The notes under the pieces: model-generated
The model's input: only the letters and a program-made list of their open reading frames with translations
The model's database searches: none
Told to the model about the DNA's origin: nothing
Assembly (NCBI GenBank): GCA_022828595.1
Contig: JAKGHH010000007.1
Coordinates: 62,050,727-62,114,726 of the forward strand
Length of the DNA stretch: 64,000 bases
From: Nelumbo lutea
Taxonomy: Eukaryota; Streptophyta; Magnoliopsida; Proteales; Nelumbonaceae
Reading direction: 5' to 3'
In this document: one piece after another, positions 11,383-22,949 of the stretch
How positions within the stretch are numbered: position 1 is the first letter of the stretch
Layout: the number at the start of each line of letters is the position of its first letter
Made by a program: the position numbers and the translations under genes

Positions 11383-13690
11383 ATGAAATTTTTGAATTGG
11401 AACATACGAGGATGCAATGATCCCCATAAAAGGAGATACTTGACTTGACAAATAAAAGAGAAAAACCCAGACCTTCTATTCGTATCGGAAACAAAAGCGA
11501 ACAACCAAAAAATGGGAAGGTTGGGGAAAACCCTAGGTTACGAGCATGGATGTGGGGTAGCAGTAAATGGTTTATTTGGGAAGTTAATGTGCTGCTGGAA
11601 GAGTGGTATGTTTATAGAAATTAATAAAAAAAAAAAACTTCAGAGAGAAACATTATATTAAATATGAATGGACCATCCGATCCCCCATGGTGGTTATGTT
11701 TGATCTATGAACACACAAACAAATCTCAACAAAGAGCTAGCTATTAGAAGGAATTTGTAGAGCTGATCGGGAACAAAAATAATTGGATGATGGTGGGTGA
11801 TCTAAATGATATAACAGAAGGACAAGACTATAGAGGTTGTAACCTTCGATCCAACATAATTTCCAAACATTTAAATAAACTAATTCAAGACCATGCCCTC
11901 CTCGAAATTGAATCCAAGGGGATTAAAATTACTTGGTCAAATGGCAAGAAAGGGATCTTGTGGGGTTTGGCAACACCATGGTGGCGAAGCAAAAATCCGA
12001 GGCTATAGAAGTATTTTCTCAGACCATGCAATGCTCCTAGTAGACACTACTCCACACACAATATCAAGTCCAAAACAATTCCATTTCCTACCCATCTGGG
12101 CTGAAGAGGATGAGTGTAATGATATTACTAGAGAAGAATGGAATCAAGAACATAACCATGGAGGTGTGTGTCAAAATTTGAAAAATTGCAAAAAGAAATT
12201 CATAAAGTGGAATAGGGAGAGATTTGGACGAAATGAGAAGAAACTAAAAGAAGTGGAGGAAGAAATACTAAAGATGGAGAAAATCGGAGAATGCAGTGAT
12301 AGCAAAAGAAGAATGGATCTGAGAAGGGAAGAAAACTGTGGAGGTTAAAATCTAGGGAACTCTAGCTAAGGGATGGAAACAGAAATATAAGCTACTTCCA
12401 CCAACTGACAGAATTTAAAAGGAACAGAAACTCGCTTGAGTTTTTGAAAAATGAGGTGGGTAATGTCCAAACATTGGAAGAAATAGCCCTAGCCTTTAAG
12501 CAACATCTAATCATTACAAGTGGTCCCAACCGAAAGAATAATTTGAACACCAAAGCCTGATACACAACAAGATTTCATAAACAGAGGCTACAAAACTAGT
12601 TAGATTGCCATCAGATGAGGAAATAGGAGTTGTTAAGTCCATTAGAGCTCATTCCACACCAGGACCTAATGGTTTCACCCCCTTCTTCTACTAGAAATAT
12701 TAGGGAATAATAAAAGAAGACATATGCAAGTTTGTTAGAGAATTCTTTGTTTCAGGCCAAATGCCCCAAAACCTGATCTCCACTAACCTTGTATATATCC
12801 CAAAAGTAAAAAAACCCAGAAAAAATTCAACAATATAGACCCATAAGTGTCTGCAATGTGTTGTACAAAATTATAGCCAAATTCCCGGTCCTCAGAATGC
12901 AAGTCCTTCTTGATAAATTAATTGCCCCAAACCAATCAGCCTTTATAAAAAGGAAGACAAGGAGTGGATAATATTCTGGTGGCAAAAGTAGTCCACAAGC
13001 TAAGAAAACAAAGGAAAGGAATTGGATGAGTTCTATTGAAGATAGATATGTCCAGTGCTTATGATAGAGTGAGGAGGGACTTTATTATCCAGATGTTGAA
13101 AGAGATGAGTTTTATAGAAAAGGGGTGTCAACTAATAAATGCTTGTATTAACACCCCTACAATTTCCATAAAAATTAATGGCACCATACACATGGCTCTT
13201 GAATGCAAGCTCTCTCCAGCCTTATTGAAAGAGCTAAACAGAATAAGAAATTATAGGGTATCAAAATATGTAGAGGAGGTACTGCAGTTAGTCACTTACT
13301 ATTTGTTGATGAATGCCTAATAATGTGTTAAGCGGATCCAACTCAGGTGAGAAAAATGAAGGCAATCCTAAAAAAGTTTGAGGATATCTCTAGGGAGAAA
13401 ATAAATCTAGCAAAATCAAGAGCCATGTATAGCAACTGTGTACATAGAAGAAAAAAGAAAATATTACTCCATGTGCTACAAATGAATTTTTTTAAATCTC
13501 AATATGGGTACCTAGGAGAGAAACTTTGATTACAAGGAAAACATGTTTTGCCCCATCAGGAGATAGTGGAGAAGATGAACTCTAAATTGGCCACTTGGAA
13601 ACCTAAATTCCTGATCAATCCTTGTCAAATCAGTCTTGTAGGCCTTGCCTACATACACAATGTCGACCTATATGTAAATATCACAAAACC
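11383..13690 (+). pseudogene. LINE ORF2 (endonuclease and reverse transcriptase), decayed
   Basis: ORF2 starts at ATG 11383 with MKFLNWNIRGCND, the first motif of the AP-type endonuclease, and then meets stops. Further blocks appear in shifted frames: WMMVGDLNDITEG (endonuclease GDxND motif, about 11784), SDHAMLL (about 12019), LKIDMSSAYDRVRRDF (RT palm, about 13033) and INLAKSRAMYSN (about 13400). The catalytic YxDD-type segment is not recognisable; the order jumps from the palm to a later block, which suggests an internal deletion near 13200-13320. Similarity fades at about 13690, and no poly(A) tail is visible. Confidence 0.75.
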
Positions 13691-14652
13691 CTAGTAGAAA
13701 GTAGCAGTAGTGATCCTATATGTAATATTTCTAGTATATCCTAATGAAGGTCCTATGTGTTTTGCAAAAAAAATCTTCTATCTTCTTTGAATGTGTGACA
13801 CAATGCACACGCTTGTGAGAAAATACAAATCTTTCGATAAAACTCTCAGAAGTTTTGAGCTCTAACTCTCAGCTCTGCCATTGTCGACCTACATAATCTT
13901 CTCTTCTTCTTCAAGTGTCTTTCTTCTTTTTCTTCTTCCCACGAGCTAATCTTTCTCTCCTTTTTGTAGGTATACCATCGAAGGTAACTTACTATGATTA
14001 GAGGTTTGAAAACTTGCTAACAAGGTAGGTACAATCCCATTTCCCTTCTTCGTCTCTTATTGTTGTTGTTGTAGTATAAACCCTTCTTTGTCTGTAATCC
14101 CTTAAGCCAACCTATAGCTTCTAGTCCTACAAAAACTGTTGCCCTACTATCATCCCTTATTTTCACCAAAACTATTTCTCCATCTCTGGTTTTCATTGTG
14201 GCTCCCTGATTTTCAACAAATTTTGAGTATTGTCATTGTTGTCTAGTGTCTACCTGCCTAAGTCCCTTCCAGATCAGCACTCTCTTTTAATAGTGTCAAA
14301 ATTGATGAGGGTTTTCCATTGCACAAAGAGATGATGGATTTCCTAGGCTGTAATTAGAACCTAATGCCTCTTTGACTGATAAGCCACTTTCTGTGTGATT
14401 ATGAGTTGGGTGTGGATGGGTGGGTTTTGAGTGGATGAGGAAGTTGATAGTTATCTCGTCATTTCCATAGCTTACTTTTGCATTTAGATGCTCTGGATTT
14501 AGGAAGGTGCAAACAATTCAGGATTGTTTCAAATATGGTTAGGCTATAACATATTATTGATAGTTATCTTGTTATTATTATTATTATTCTGAAGAAGAAG
14601 AATAGGCTATATTTTTTTTTATAAAATGCTATTATGTTTTAAGAATTCAAAG
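13691..14652. other. No recognisable gene; pyrimidine-rich in part
   Basis: About 960 bp without a supported frame. CT-rich runs occur around 13890-13970. The right edge is the outer LTR end of the Tat inverted pair. Confidence 0.5.
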
Positions 14653-15459
14653 TGATGATGCACAATCCGGCCGGTCTTAGCTGTCAACGATCTTGCCTCT
14701 GAACTGAGTGGCAGGGACCTGAAATGGAGGGGGTGAAGAAGCTCCGAGGAGAACCCGGCGTAAGGGCTCCGAAGCTCAAGTTAGAATCCTTCAAAGGCAA
14801 GATAAGCCAGATAGCGCAAAGTTAGCATACCTCGTTCTTGGGGGTAGGGAGCCTTTTTATAACCACCTCGCGCACTCACTTCCAAGCTTCTGTCAGATCG
14901 GGCATGATTATCTCTGACCTCCTGCCAATTCGGATGTCATCCCCTCTGGCCGAACAGAACCGCCACTGCTCCTTTTGTCGGAGCCGTCTCTGTGGCTAGT
15001 GACGACGGTGGCAGGTGGCGGTGGCAGGAGGCCGTTTGAAGTGCGGCTGTCAGGCATCAGATCCCAAATCAGTCAGGTGCGCCGCCCTTGGATACGGACG
15101 TCCTCGGTGTCAGGTACGTTTGGTCAGTCTGGTGTTTCGGAAGCGAAGTGTTGAAGTGGCGAGCGAGATGAGTCTTGAGTTCGGTTTGGGGAGTGTTCCG
15201 AGCTGGCATGGGCCAGCTTGGGTCATGGCCTTGTGAGGCTTAGGACCCGAGATAGTTCGGGCTCCTTGCAGGGAGCTCGGGTTCCTAGTAGGGAGTTTGG
15301 GCTCGTAGTAGGGAATCTGGTTCTGGTAGAGTTCGGGCTCAGTAGTGAGTTGGACTGTTGGTTACTTTCGGTGCTCGTTTTGGGCACTCTGCTGCCCGAG
15401 CTACTTGCTTTTGCCACGTGTCGGGTGATTGCGAGGTCGGGCCAAATTTCCCTTCACTA
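14653..15459 (-). repeat. 3' LTR of the left Tat copy (minus orientation)
   Basis: On the plus strand it runs from TGATGATGCACAATCC to CCCTTCACTA, about 807 bp. It is the reverse complement, with divergence, of the LTR at 22950-23768. It keeps a TATA box (TTTTATA on plus, about 14855) and GC-rich 20-bp repeats near 15240-15350. The element-start end reads TAGTGAAGGG where the right copy has TGATGAAGGG, so the terminal TG is mutated. The adjoining G-rich tract (15460-15475, minus strand) is the polypurine tract. Confidence 0.82.
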
Positions 15460-15639
15460 ATTGCCCCCACTCCCTGCGACAAGGGTCCTGTCTTGGCGCG
15501 GGAGTTCGTAAGGTAGCAGGAGGATTTTGGTCCGTACTGAGGGCGCTCGCTTTAATTTGATTTTCAAAAAAGGGCGCGCGTTTGGGAGACGTGACGGTAG
15601 CCGTTCGGGAGTCGTGCTGCAGATGCTTTTATTGCGAGG

Positions 15640-15780
15640 AGACATGCGCTGACACCCTGTCAGTTTCGAGAAGATGCGTGTTGACGCCCCGTCATCTCTG
15701 ACAGGACGTGCACGACGCCTCGTCAGTTTCGGAAAGACGTGCGCTGGTCGGCTTCGGAAGACGTGCGGTCAGCGCGGCTG
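15640..15780. repeat. GC-rich tandem repeat upstream of the left antisense ORF
   Basis: Units built from GTCAGTTTCG(A/G)(G/A)AAGA followed by TGCG(C/T)(G/T) and GACGCC/GACACC recur about three times. The same array is found inverted at about 22640-22770. The position, 50-190 bp upstream of the TATA box, fits an upstream promoter array. Confidence 0.6.
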
Positions 15781-15832
15781 TGGGCCGTTGGATTGGCTTT
15801 GATTTGGACCGTCGCTTTCCGGCCGCTGTGGA

Positions 15833-15840
15833 TATAAATA
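15833..15840 (+). promoter_or_regulatory. TATA box of the left antisense ORF
   Basis: TATAAATA in the context GTGGATATAAATAGC, 181 bp upstream of the antisense-ORF ATG at 16014. It is conserved in the right copy and points away from the LTR. Confidence 0.6.
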
Positions 15841-16013
15841 GCGGGGGGGGGCGTCCTTGCCACTGTACCTCTTGAGCTCGCGCCTAAGTTTCAGTCCGCG
15901 TCCAGGCTCTTCAGCTCGCGTCCCAGGTTCCTTTTGCTTGTTCGAGCTTTCGTGGTCTACTTCAGTCTTCTTCCCGGGTGAGTGCTCTTCTTGGAATCCT
16001 GTTCCATTCCCTG

Positions 16014-17894
16014 ATGTCTAGTTCGGAGGGTTCAGATAGTTCAAGCGGGTCTGATGCAGGTTCTACGAACCAATTTGCGTCCCCCGGTAGTTCAAGTGAG
16101 CTCGATGTAGGTCCTGAGGAAGAGGTTGAACCTACAGGCCGAGGTGCCTCGGGTAGGTCGGCGTCCACCTCCTGTCGTGGTCGGGCTTTAGATCAGTTCG
16201 GCCTTTCGACGATGACGCCTGAGGGACTTCGATCCCTCATAGACTACTACAACTTGCCCGGGGAGTACGCCTACTTCATCCCTACGGGTAGCTTCCCTTG
16301 GGAACACGGTCCTGATGAGATCGTGATTTTCCGGAGCAGCTCGCTGCGGGGCTGCGACTGCCTTTCCATCCTCTTCTCGTCGAGGTTCGAAACCACTTCG
16401 GTGTGACGGTCGGCCAGCTTCACCCGAACTCCATTAGGAATTTAGTGGGGACGATCTCCTTATTCTGTGACGAGAACTTTCCTTTGGATTTGGAGATTTT
16501 CCTCTATTTTAATGCTGAAAAAGCAAGCGGTCCCCTTCCTGGGTGTAGGCGGGCATACTACCTGTCTCCTCGCCCAAGCTTCAAGCTCTTACACGAACTC
16601 CCTAATAAGGTCCCGACGTGGAAGCGGGACTATTTCGGGGTGCGAAGTGCGCTGGGGTGGCCGTTTCAGACCGGCTGGGGGATCGCCGCTCCCGACTCCA
16701 GCGTCACACTCGATAAAGAGACGGCGAAGGGCCTCCAGCAATGGGCGCGGCTTGGGCTGGAGTGTCAACGGTATCTGACGGAGGCCAAGCTTATTGCTGC
16801 TGGCCTGAGTTCGGGTAGGTTCTTCCCCTAGCGATCCTGTCTTGCTCTTCTTTTACTTGTTTTACTGATGTCGAACTCCTTTTCGCAGGTACGACGGACT
16901 CTCGAGGGACCCGAGGTGGGCACTTGTTCCAGGGCATGAAGAGGAGAAAACGGGTGGCTAAGCGAGCTCGCGCCGAGCCACCCCAGGGTGCGGAGCCCGA
17001 GGTGCCGGACTACCCGGCGGAGGATCAGCCTATGGAGCCTGAGATGGTTCCCCCTATGCAGGAGTCGGCGGGGCTCCTTATGCCGAAACTACTCACACAG
17101 GGGCTCCCGCTTACTCCGAGTCTGCCCATACGCGAGCTGTGCCGTCGGGCTCGGAGGCCCCGGGGGACTTCAGGAGTGTGCTGTCGCCTATTCACGCTCT
17201 TCAAAGGAGTAAGGAGGCCATGTTTCCCGAGGAAGTCGCGGCGTGGACCGAGCTCCCTTTGCACCAAGTGGCCTGTCGTGCCGTTACCCATGCCATGGTG
17301 GTCTCCCTTCTTTAGAGTTCTTCGGCCTTTATTCTTCTATTCGTTCCTTTGATCCCTTGTTTCCCTTTGGTAGGTGAACTCTTCTATTCACACCTTGGCG
17401 AACCAGGTGGAGAGGTGCTCGAGGCAGGCACGAGCTGCCGAGGAGGCTGCTCGTGCTGCCTGAGGCTGCTCGCCTCGCGCGGTCTAGGCAGGCGAGGTCT
17501 CAGAGAGATGCTGAGGCCATGGGAGTGGTGGTGAAGCATATGGCGGAATTGAAGCTGGACCTGCAGCATCAGGTCGAGTATCTTCAGGAGGATATCAACT
17601 CAGATCTTCTCTCAAGGCATCGAAGACGCGAAGAAAAAAGCTGTCAGTGATTATATTGCTTCACCGGATTTCGATGATCTGATGGTGGACTCCTACAGAA
17701 GGGGTTTCAAGCTAAGCCGGTGGATGATCCAGAATACGTATCCCGAGCTCGATACCAGCGCCATATCCACTTCGCACATTACTCAAGAGATGGCTAATGC
17801 TGCGGATGCCGAACCGGACTCCGAGGGGGAGGTAGGTCCTTCGGGTGTCGTCGAAGTGGCTTCTGATAATGATGAAGTAGCCCCTGACTTGTAA
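16014..17894 (+). pseudogene. Left copy of Tat antisense ORF, broken
   Basis: This is the same gene as the intact frame at 20523-22389 (minus), whose description applies. ATG 16014 opens MSSSEGSDSSSGSDAG. Damage relative to the right copy: a one-base loss near 16330-16340 shifts the frame inside the domain; the exon-2 donor GTAAGT has become GTCTCC near 17300; the acceptor-proximal ATG of exon 2 is ACG; exon 3 has extra GC-rich sequence and a TGA near 17460, and a short deletion near 17590. The end (SDNDEVAPDL, stop 17892) is preserved. It converges on the integrase end at 17972 with only 77 bp between. Confidence 0.8.
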
Positions 17895-17971
17895 AAGATG
17901 AAGTGAAATGTACACCTTTTTTTTTTTTTTTTGAATGTACACCTTTATCTGAAATGAAATAGCTTTTTTGT

Positions 17972-19840
17972 TTAACTGCTAGTTGTCTTGTCTTCGAGTT
18001 GCGTTTTTTGCCGAACTGACCATTTTGGTCCTTTAGTTCGTTTTTTACCTCGGCTTCGGGGTACTTGCCTTGGTGGTTTATAGTAGTAGTATCTTCTTAA
18101 GTTGACGACGTTCCATGCTCGGGGTACTTGTTTTCCTTCTAGGGTTTCGAGCTCGTATGCTCCCCCCCCCCCGAGTGCTTTCTTTACTCTGTAGGGTCGT
18201 TCCCAATTTAGTCCAAGTTTCCCTACGCCGGGTTCGGGCACCATGACCTTACGGAGAACCAGGTCGCCGACGCGGAAGTTCCTCTTCTTTACTCTAGCGT
18301 TATAGTACCGAGCCACCTTTTGCTGGTAGGCCACAATTCGGATGTGCGTGAGTCTCTCACCTCATCCACTAGGTCGAGGTTGGTGCGTAACTCGCCCTCG
18401 TTTGTCTGTTTGTTGTATGCTTCTAGTCACAACGTAGGTACTTCAATTTCCGCCGGGATCACCGCTTCGGTGCCGTAGGTGAGGTTAAAAGGGTCTCTCT
18501 TGTGGCGGTTTTTTCCGTGGTTCGGTGAGCCCATAGAACACTTGGAAGCTCGTCTGCCCACAACCCTTTGGCTCGGTCTAGTCGTGCCTTCAGTCTGCGG
18601 AGGATGGCTCTGTTCATTATTTCTGTTTGGCCATTTGCCTGTGGGTGTGCGACCGATGTGAAGTCCTGACTAATTCCCATACTTTGGCACCATTCTTGGA
18701 ACTTGATATCCTCGAACTGTTTGCCATTGTCGGAGATCAGTACCCGAGGTAGCCCGAAGTGACATACAATGTTCTTCCAAAAGAAGTTTTGTATGTTTCG
18801 GGCTGTAACTATTGCCAGAGGTTCAACTTCTATCCACTTTGTGAAGTAATCTACTGCCACCACTAGGAATTTTCTCCCGCCTGTCGCTGGTGGGAACGGC
18901 CCCAGGAGGTCGATGCCCCATTGGGCGAAGGGCCATGGACTGGTGAGGTATTTGAGGTTGGTAGCGGGCTGATGGTGGATATTGGCGTGCTTCTGACACT
19001 TGTCGCATTTTCTGACGAGCTCGATTGCCTCTGTCTTCATCGTTGGCCAGTAGTATCCTTGTCGAAGTGCTTTTTGGGCGAGGGCTCTGCCCCCCAGGTG
19101 TCCGCCGCACAAGCCTTCATGGGTGTCGCGGAGTACCAGCTCGGCTTCGGCTGGGCGCAAGCATCGCAGGTAGGGAGCGTGTAGGATCATCGGTACAACC
19201 GTTCGTCTATCATGACGTATTTGGCTGCCTGGCGCTGCACCCTCTTGGCTGCGTTGCGGTCCGCGGAGAGGGTTCCGTCTAGCGGGAAGCTCGCGAGTGG
19301 GTCGATCCAGCTCGGCTCTGCTTCAGTGACGGGAGCGACCCCTTCTGCCCCACCGAGAATGCTGGGCCGATGTAAGTCCTCTACGTACACGGTTCTCATG
19401 GCGTTGTGGCTCGTGCTAGCTAGTCGGGACAGGGCGTCGGCCTCGCGTTCTCTGACCTCGGGATTTGCTTGTGAAGTGTGACTGGAAGTTGAGCAGAGCC
19501 TCCTTTACCTTTGCCAAGTATGCAATCATTGTGAGCTCGCGCGCTTCGTATTCGCCTGTAATTTGGTTGACCACGAGCTGGGAATCACTGCAGATAACTT
19601 GTTCTTTGCTCTTACCTTGTGCGCTAGGTTTAGCCCGGCTATTAGTGCCTCTTACTCCGCCTCGTTGTTGGATGCCGAGAACTCAAAGCGTAGTGCGTAT
19701 TCCAACTTCGTTCCGCTCGGCCCGCGTAGCACTATTCCAGCCCCGCTGCCTTGCTGGTTCGAGGAGCCATCTACGTGAAGGATCCAGGGCTCCTCATCCC
19801 TGTTCGCGCTTGGTCTAACCAGGGCTCCGTGGACTGAATG
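17972..19840 (-). pseudogene. Left Tat copy: RNase H and integrase, truncated pol
   Basis: In element order (minus strand) it holds: an additional RNase H of the kind typical of Tat elements (WILHVDGSSNQQGSGAGIVL, with SASNNEAE then a stop, and CSDSQLVVNQITGEYEAREL), a linker, then integrase 19190-18459. Integrase keeps HHCC (THEGLCGGHLGG, KCDKCQKH), the first Asp (WGIDLLGPFP), the second (ISDNGKQF) and Glu (QANGQTEIMNR). The C-terminal part is in the frame at 18334-17972 (FRVGDLVLRKV). Frameshifts or stops lie near 19660, 19470, 19195 and 18480-18340. Gag, protease and RT are missing: the copy is cut at the junction with the right copy at about 19840. Confidence 0.87.
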
Positions 19841-20346
19841 CACGATTAGACCGAGCCAAAGGTTTGTGGGCAGACGAACTACCAAGTGTTCTATGGGCTC
19901 ACCGAACCACGGAAAAAACCGTCACAGGAGAGACCCCCTTTAACCTCACCTACGGCACCGAGGCGGTGATCCCGGCGGAAATCGAAGTACCTACGCTGCA
20001 ACTAGAAGCATACGACGAACAGACAAACGAGGGCGAGTTATGCACCAACCTCGACCTACTGGACGAAGTGAGAGACCTCGCGCACATCCGAATTGTGGCC
20101 TACCAGCAAAAGGTGGCTCGGTACTATAACGCCAGAGTAAAGAAGAGGAACTTCCGCGTCGGCGACCTGGTTCTCCGTAAGGTCATGGTGCCCGAACCCG
20201 ACGTAGGGAAACTTGGACCAAATTGGGAAGGACCCTACAGAGTAAAGAAAGCACTCGGGGGGGGGCATACGAGCTCGAAAAACCTAGAAGGAAAACAAGT
20301 ACCCCGAGCATGGAACGTCGTCAACTTAAGAAGATACTACCTATAA
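19841..20346 (+). pseudogene. Right Tat copy: integrase C-terminal fragment
   Basis: The sequence opens abruptly in the integrase (ARLDRAKGLWADELPSVLWA) and stays open to the stop at 20344. It contains TYGTEAVIPAEIEVPT, FRVGDLVLRKVMVPEPDVGK and AWNVVNLRRYY. The catalytic core is absent, so it cannot be functional. A short pair of compensating indels near 20265-20285 changes the residues after KKALGGG relative to the left copy. The left copy has the same region inverted at 18590-17972. Confidence 0.85.
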
Positions 20347-20522
20347 ACCACCAAGGCAAGTACCCCGAAGCCGAGGTAAAAAACGAACTAAAGGACCGAA
20401 ATGGTCAGTTCGGCAAAAAACGCAGCTCGAAGACAGGACAACCAGTACTTAAACAAAAAAGCCATTTCGTTTCAGATAAAGGTGTACATTCAAAAACAAA
20501 GGTGTACATTTCACTTCATCTT

Positions 20523-22389
20523 TTACAAGTCAGGGGCTACTTCATCATTATCAGAAGCCACTTCGACAACGCCCGAAGGACCTGCCTCCCCCTCGGAGTC
20601 CGATTCGGCATCCGCAGCATTAGCCATCTCTTGAGTAATGCGCAAAGTGGATATAGCGCTGGTGTCAAGCTTGGGGTAGGTGTTCCGAATCATCCACCTG
20701 CTTAGCTTGAAACCCCTCCTGTAGGAGTCCACCATCAGATCATCGAAATCCGGTGAAGCAATATAATCACTGACAGCTTTTTTCTTCGCGTCTTCGATGC
20801 CTTGAGAGAAGATCTGAGTCATCTCCCTGATATCCTCCTGAAGATACTCGACTTGATGCTGCAGGTCCAGCTTCAATTCCGCCATATGCTTCACCACCAC
20901 TCCCATGGCCTCAGCATCTCTCTGAGACCTCGCGAGGCGAGCAGCCTCCTCGGCAGCTCGCGCCTGCCTCGAGCACCTCTCCACCTGGTTCGCCAAAGCG
21001 TGAATAGAAGAGTTCACCTACCAAAAGAAAACAAGTGATCAAAGGAACGACTAGAAGAATAAAAACTGAAGAACTCTAAAGAAAGCAGATCACTTACCAC
21101 CATGGCATGGGTAACGGCATGGCAGGCCACTTGGTGCAGAGGGAGCTCGGTCCACGCCGCGACTTCCTCGAGAAACATGGCCTCCTTACTCCTCTGAAGA
21201 GCGTGAATAGGCGACAGCACACTCCTGAAGTCCCCCGGGGCCTCCGAGCCCAACGGCCCAGCTCGCGTATGGGCAGACCCGGAGTAAGCAGGAGCCACTG
21301 TGTGAGTAGTTTCGGCATAAGGAGCCCCCGCCGGCTCCTGCATAGGGGTATCCATCTCGGGCTCCATAGGCTGATCCTCCACTGGGTAGTCCAGCACCTC
21401 GGGCTCCGCACCCTGGGGCAGCTCGGCACGAGCTCGCTTAGCCACCCGTTTTCTCCTCTTCATGCCCTGGAATAAGTGCCCACCTCGGGTCCCTTGAGAG
21501 TCCATCGCACCTGCAAAAAGAAGTTCGGCAGCAGTAAAACAAGTAAAAGAAGAGCAAGACAGGATCGCTAGGGGAAGAACCTACCCGAACTCAGGCCAGT
21601 AGCAATAAGCTTGACCTCCGTCAGATACTGTTGACACTCCAGCCCAAGCCGCGCCCATTGCCGGAGGCCCTTCGCCGTCTCTTTATCGAGTGTGATGCCG
21701 GAGTTGGGAGCGGCGATCCCCCAGCCAGTCTGAAACGGCCACCCCAGTTTACTTCGCACCCTAAAATAGTCCCGCTTCCACGCCGGGACCTTATTAGAGA
21801 GTTTGTGTAAGAGCTTGAAGCCTGGGCGAGGAGACAGGTAGTATGCCAACCTACGCCCAGGAAGGTGACCCGCTTGCTTTTTCAACATTAAAATAGAAGA
21901 AAAAATCTCCAAGTCCAAGGGAAAGTTCTCGTCGCAAAATAGGGAGATCGTCCCCACTAAATTCCTAATGGAGTTCGGGTGAAGCTGGCCGACCGTCACA
22001 CCGAAGTGGTTCAGGACCTCGACAAGAAGAGGATGGAAAGGCAGTCGCAGCCCCGCAGTGAGCTGCTCCTGGAATATCACGATCTCATCAGGACCGTGTT
22101 CCCAAGGGAAGCTACCCGTAGGGATGAAGTAGGCGTACTCCTCGGGCAAGTTGTAGTAGTCTATGAGGGATCGAAGTCCCTCAGGCGTCATAGTCGAAGG
22201 GCCAAACTGATCTAAAGCCCGGCCACGATGGGAGGTGGACGCCAACCTACCCGAGGCACCTCGGCCTGTAGGTTCAACCTCTTCCTCAGGACCTACATCG
22301 GGCTCACTTGAACTACCGGGGGACGCAAATTGGTTCGTAGAACCTGCATCAGACCCGCTTGAACTATCTGAACCCTCCGAACTAGACAT
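20523..22389 (-). CDS. Tat antisense ORF, three exons, intact; Transposase_28-like domain
   Basis: Predicted exons are 22389-21585, 21510-21098 and 21017-20523, with introns of 74 and 80 nt bounded by GTAGGT...GCAG and GTAAGT...GTAG. Joined, they give 1713 nt and 570 residues without a stop. I chose ATG 22389 (MSSSEGSDSSSGSDAG); the upstream open stretch has no ATG. An acidic Ser-rich start precedes a domain at about residues 55-265 (MTPEGLRSLIDYYNLPEEYA, HPLLVEVLNHFGV, KLGWPFQTGWG) that resembles the Pfam family called putative gypsy-type transposon (Transposase_28). Exon 2 is basic then Pro/Glu-rich; exon 3 is a probable coiled coil (VERCSRQARAAEEAARLARS) with an acidic tail. Such antisense ORFs between pol and the 3' LTR are known in Tat elements; their function is unknown. 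It has its own TATA box. Confidence 0.75.
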
Positions 22390-22565
22390 CAGGGAATGGA
22401 ACAGGATTCCAAGAAGAGCATTCACCCGGGAAGAAGACTGAAGTAGACCACGAAAGCTCGAACAAGCAAAAGGAACCTGGGACGCGAGCTGAAGAGCCTA
22501 GACGCGGACTGAAACTTAGGCACGAGCTCAAGAGGTACAGCGGCAAGGACTGCCCCCCCCCCTGC

Positions 22566-22573
22566 TATTTATA
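22566..22573 (-). promoter_or_regulatory. TATA box of the right antisense ORF
   Basis: TATAAATA on the minus strand, 177 bp upstream of ATG 22389, in the context GGATATAAATAGC. A C/G homopolymer lies directly downstream. Conservation in both copies supports function at the time of insertion. Confidence 0.6.
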
Positions 22574-22639
22574 TCCACAGCGGCCGGAAAGCGACGGTCC
22601 AGATCAAAGCCAATCCAACGGCCCACAGCCGCGCTGACC

Positions 22640-22770
22640 GCACGTCTTCCGAAGCCGACCAGCGCACGTCTTTCTGAAACTGATGAGGCGTCGCGCACGT
22701 CCTGTCAGAGATGACGGGGCGTCAGCACGCATCTTCTCGAAACTGACAGGGTGTCAGCGCACGTCTCCTC
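22640..22770. repeat. GC-rich tandem repeat upstream of the right antisense ORF
   Basis: Inverted counterpart of the array at 15640-15780: units containing TCTTCTCGAAACTGACAGG and GACG(G/C)(G/A)GCGTC with variants. CpG-rich, in contrast with the AT-rich surroundings of the window. Confidence 0.55.
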
Positions 22771-22935
22771 GCAATAAAAGCATCTGCAGTACGACTCCCG
22801 AACGGCTACTGTCACGTCTCCCAAACGCGCGCCCCTTTTTTGAAAATCAAGTTAGAGTGAGCGCCCTCAGTACGGACCAAAATCCTCTTGCTACCTTACG
22901 AACTCCCCGCGCCAAGACAGGACCCTTGTCACAGG

Positions 22936-22949
22936 GAGTGGGGGGCAAT
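22936..22949 (+). other. Polypurine tract of the right Tat copy
   Basis: GGGAGTGGGGGGCAAT immediately precedes the LTR start TGATGAAGGG and sets that boundary. Confidence 0.65.

Noticed and set aside
9113..13690. One full-length LINE covering both fragments
   Set aside because: The two parts are in opposite orientation and the 3' fragment lies on the 5' side.
15978..16013. Upstream extension of the antisense ORFs to 15978 and 22425
   Set aside because: The extension begins with GTG, not ATG; the first ATG in both copies is at 16014 and 22389, after the TATA box.
17025..17569. Proline- and arginine-rich frames opposite the Tat antisense ORF
   Set aside because: They are shadow frames of GC-rich coding sequence; they are not kept in the other copy in a consistent way.
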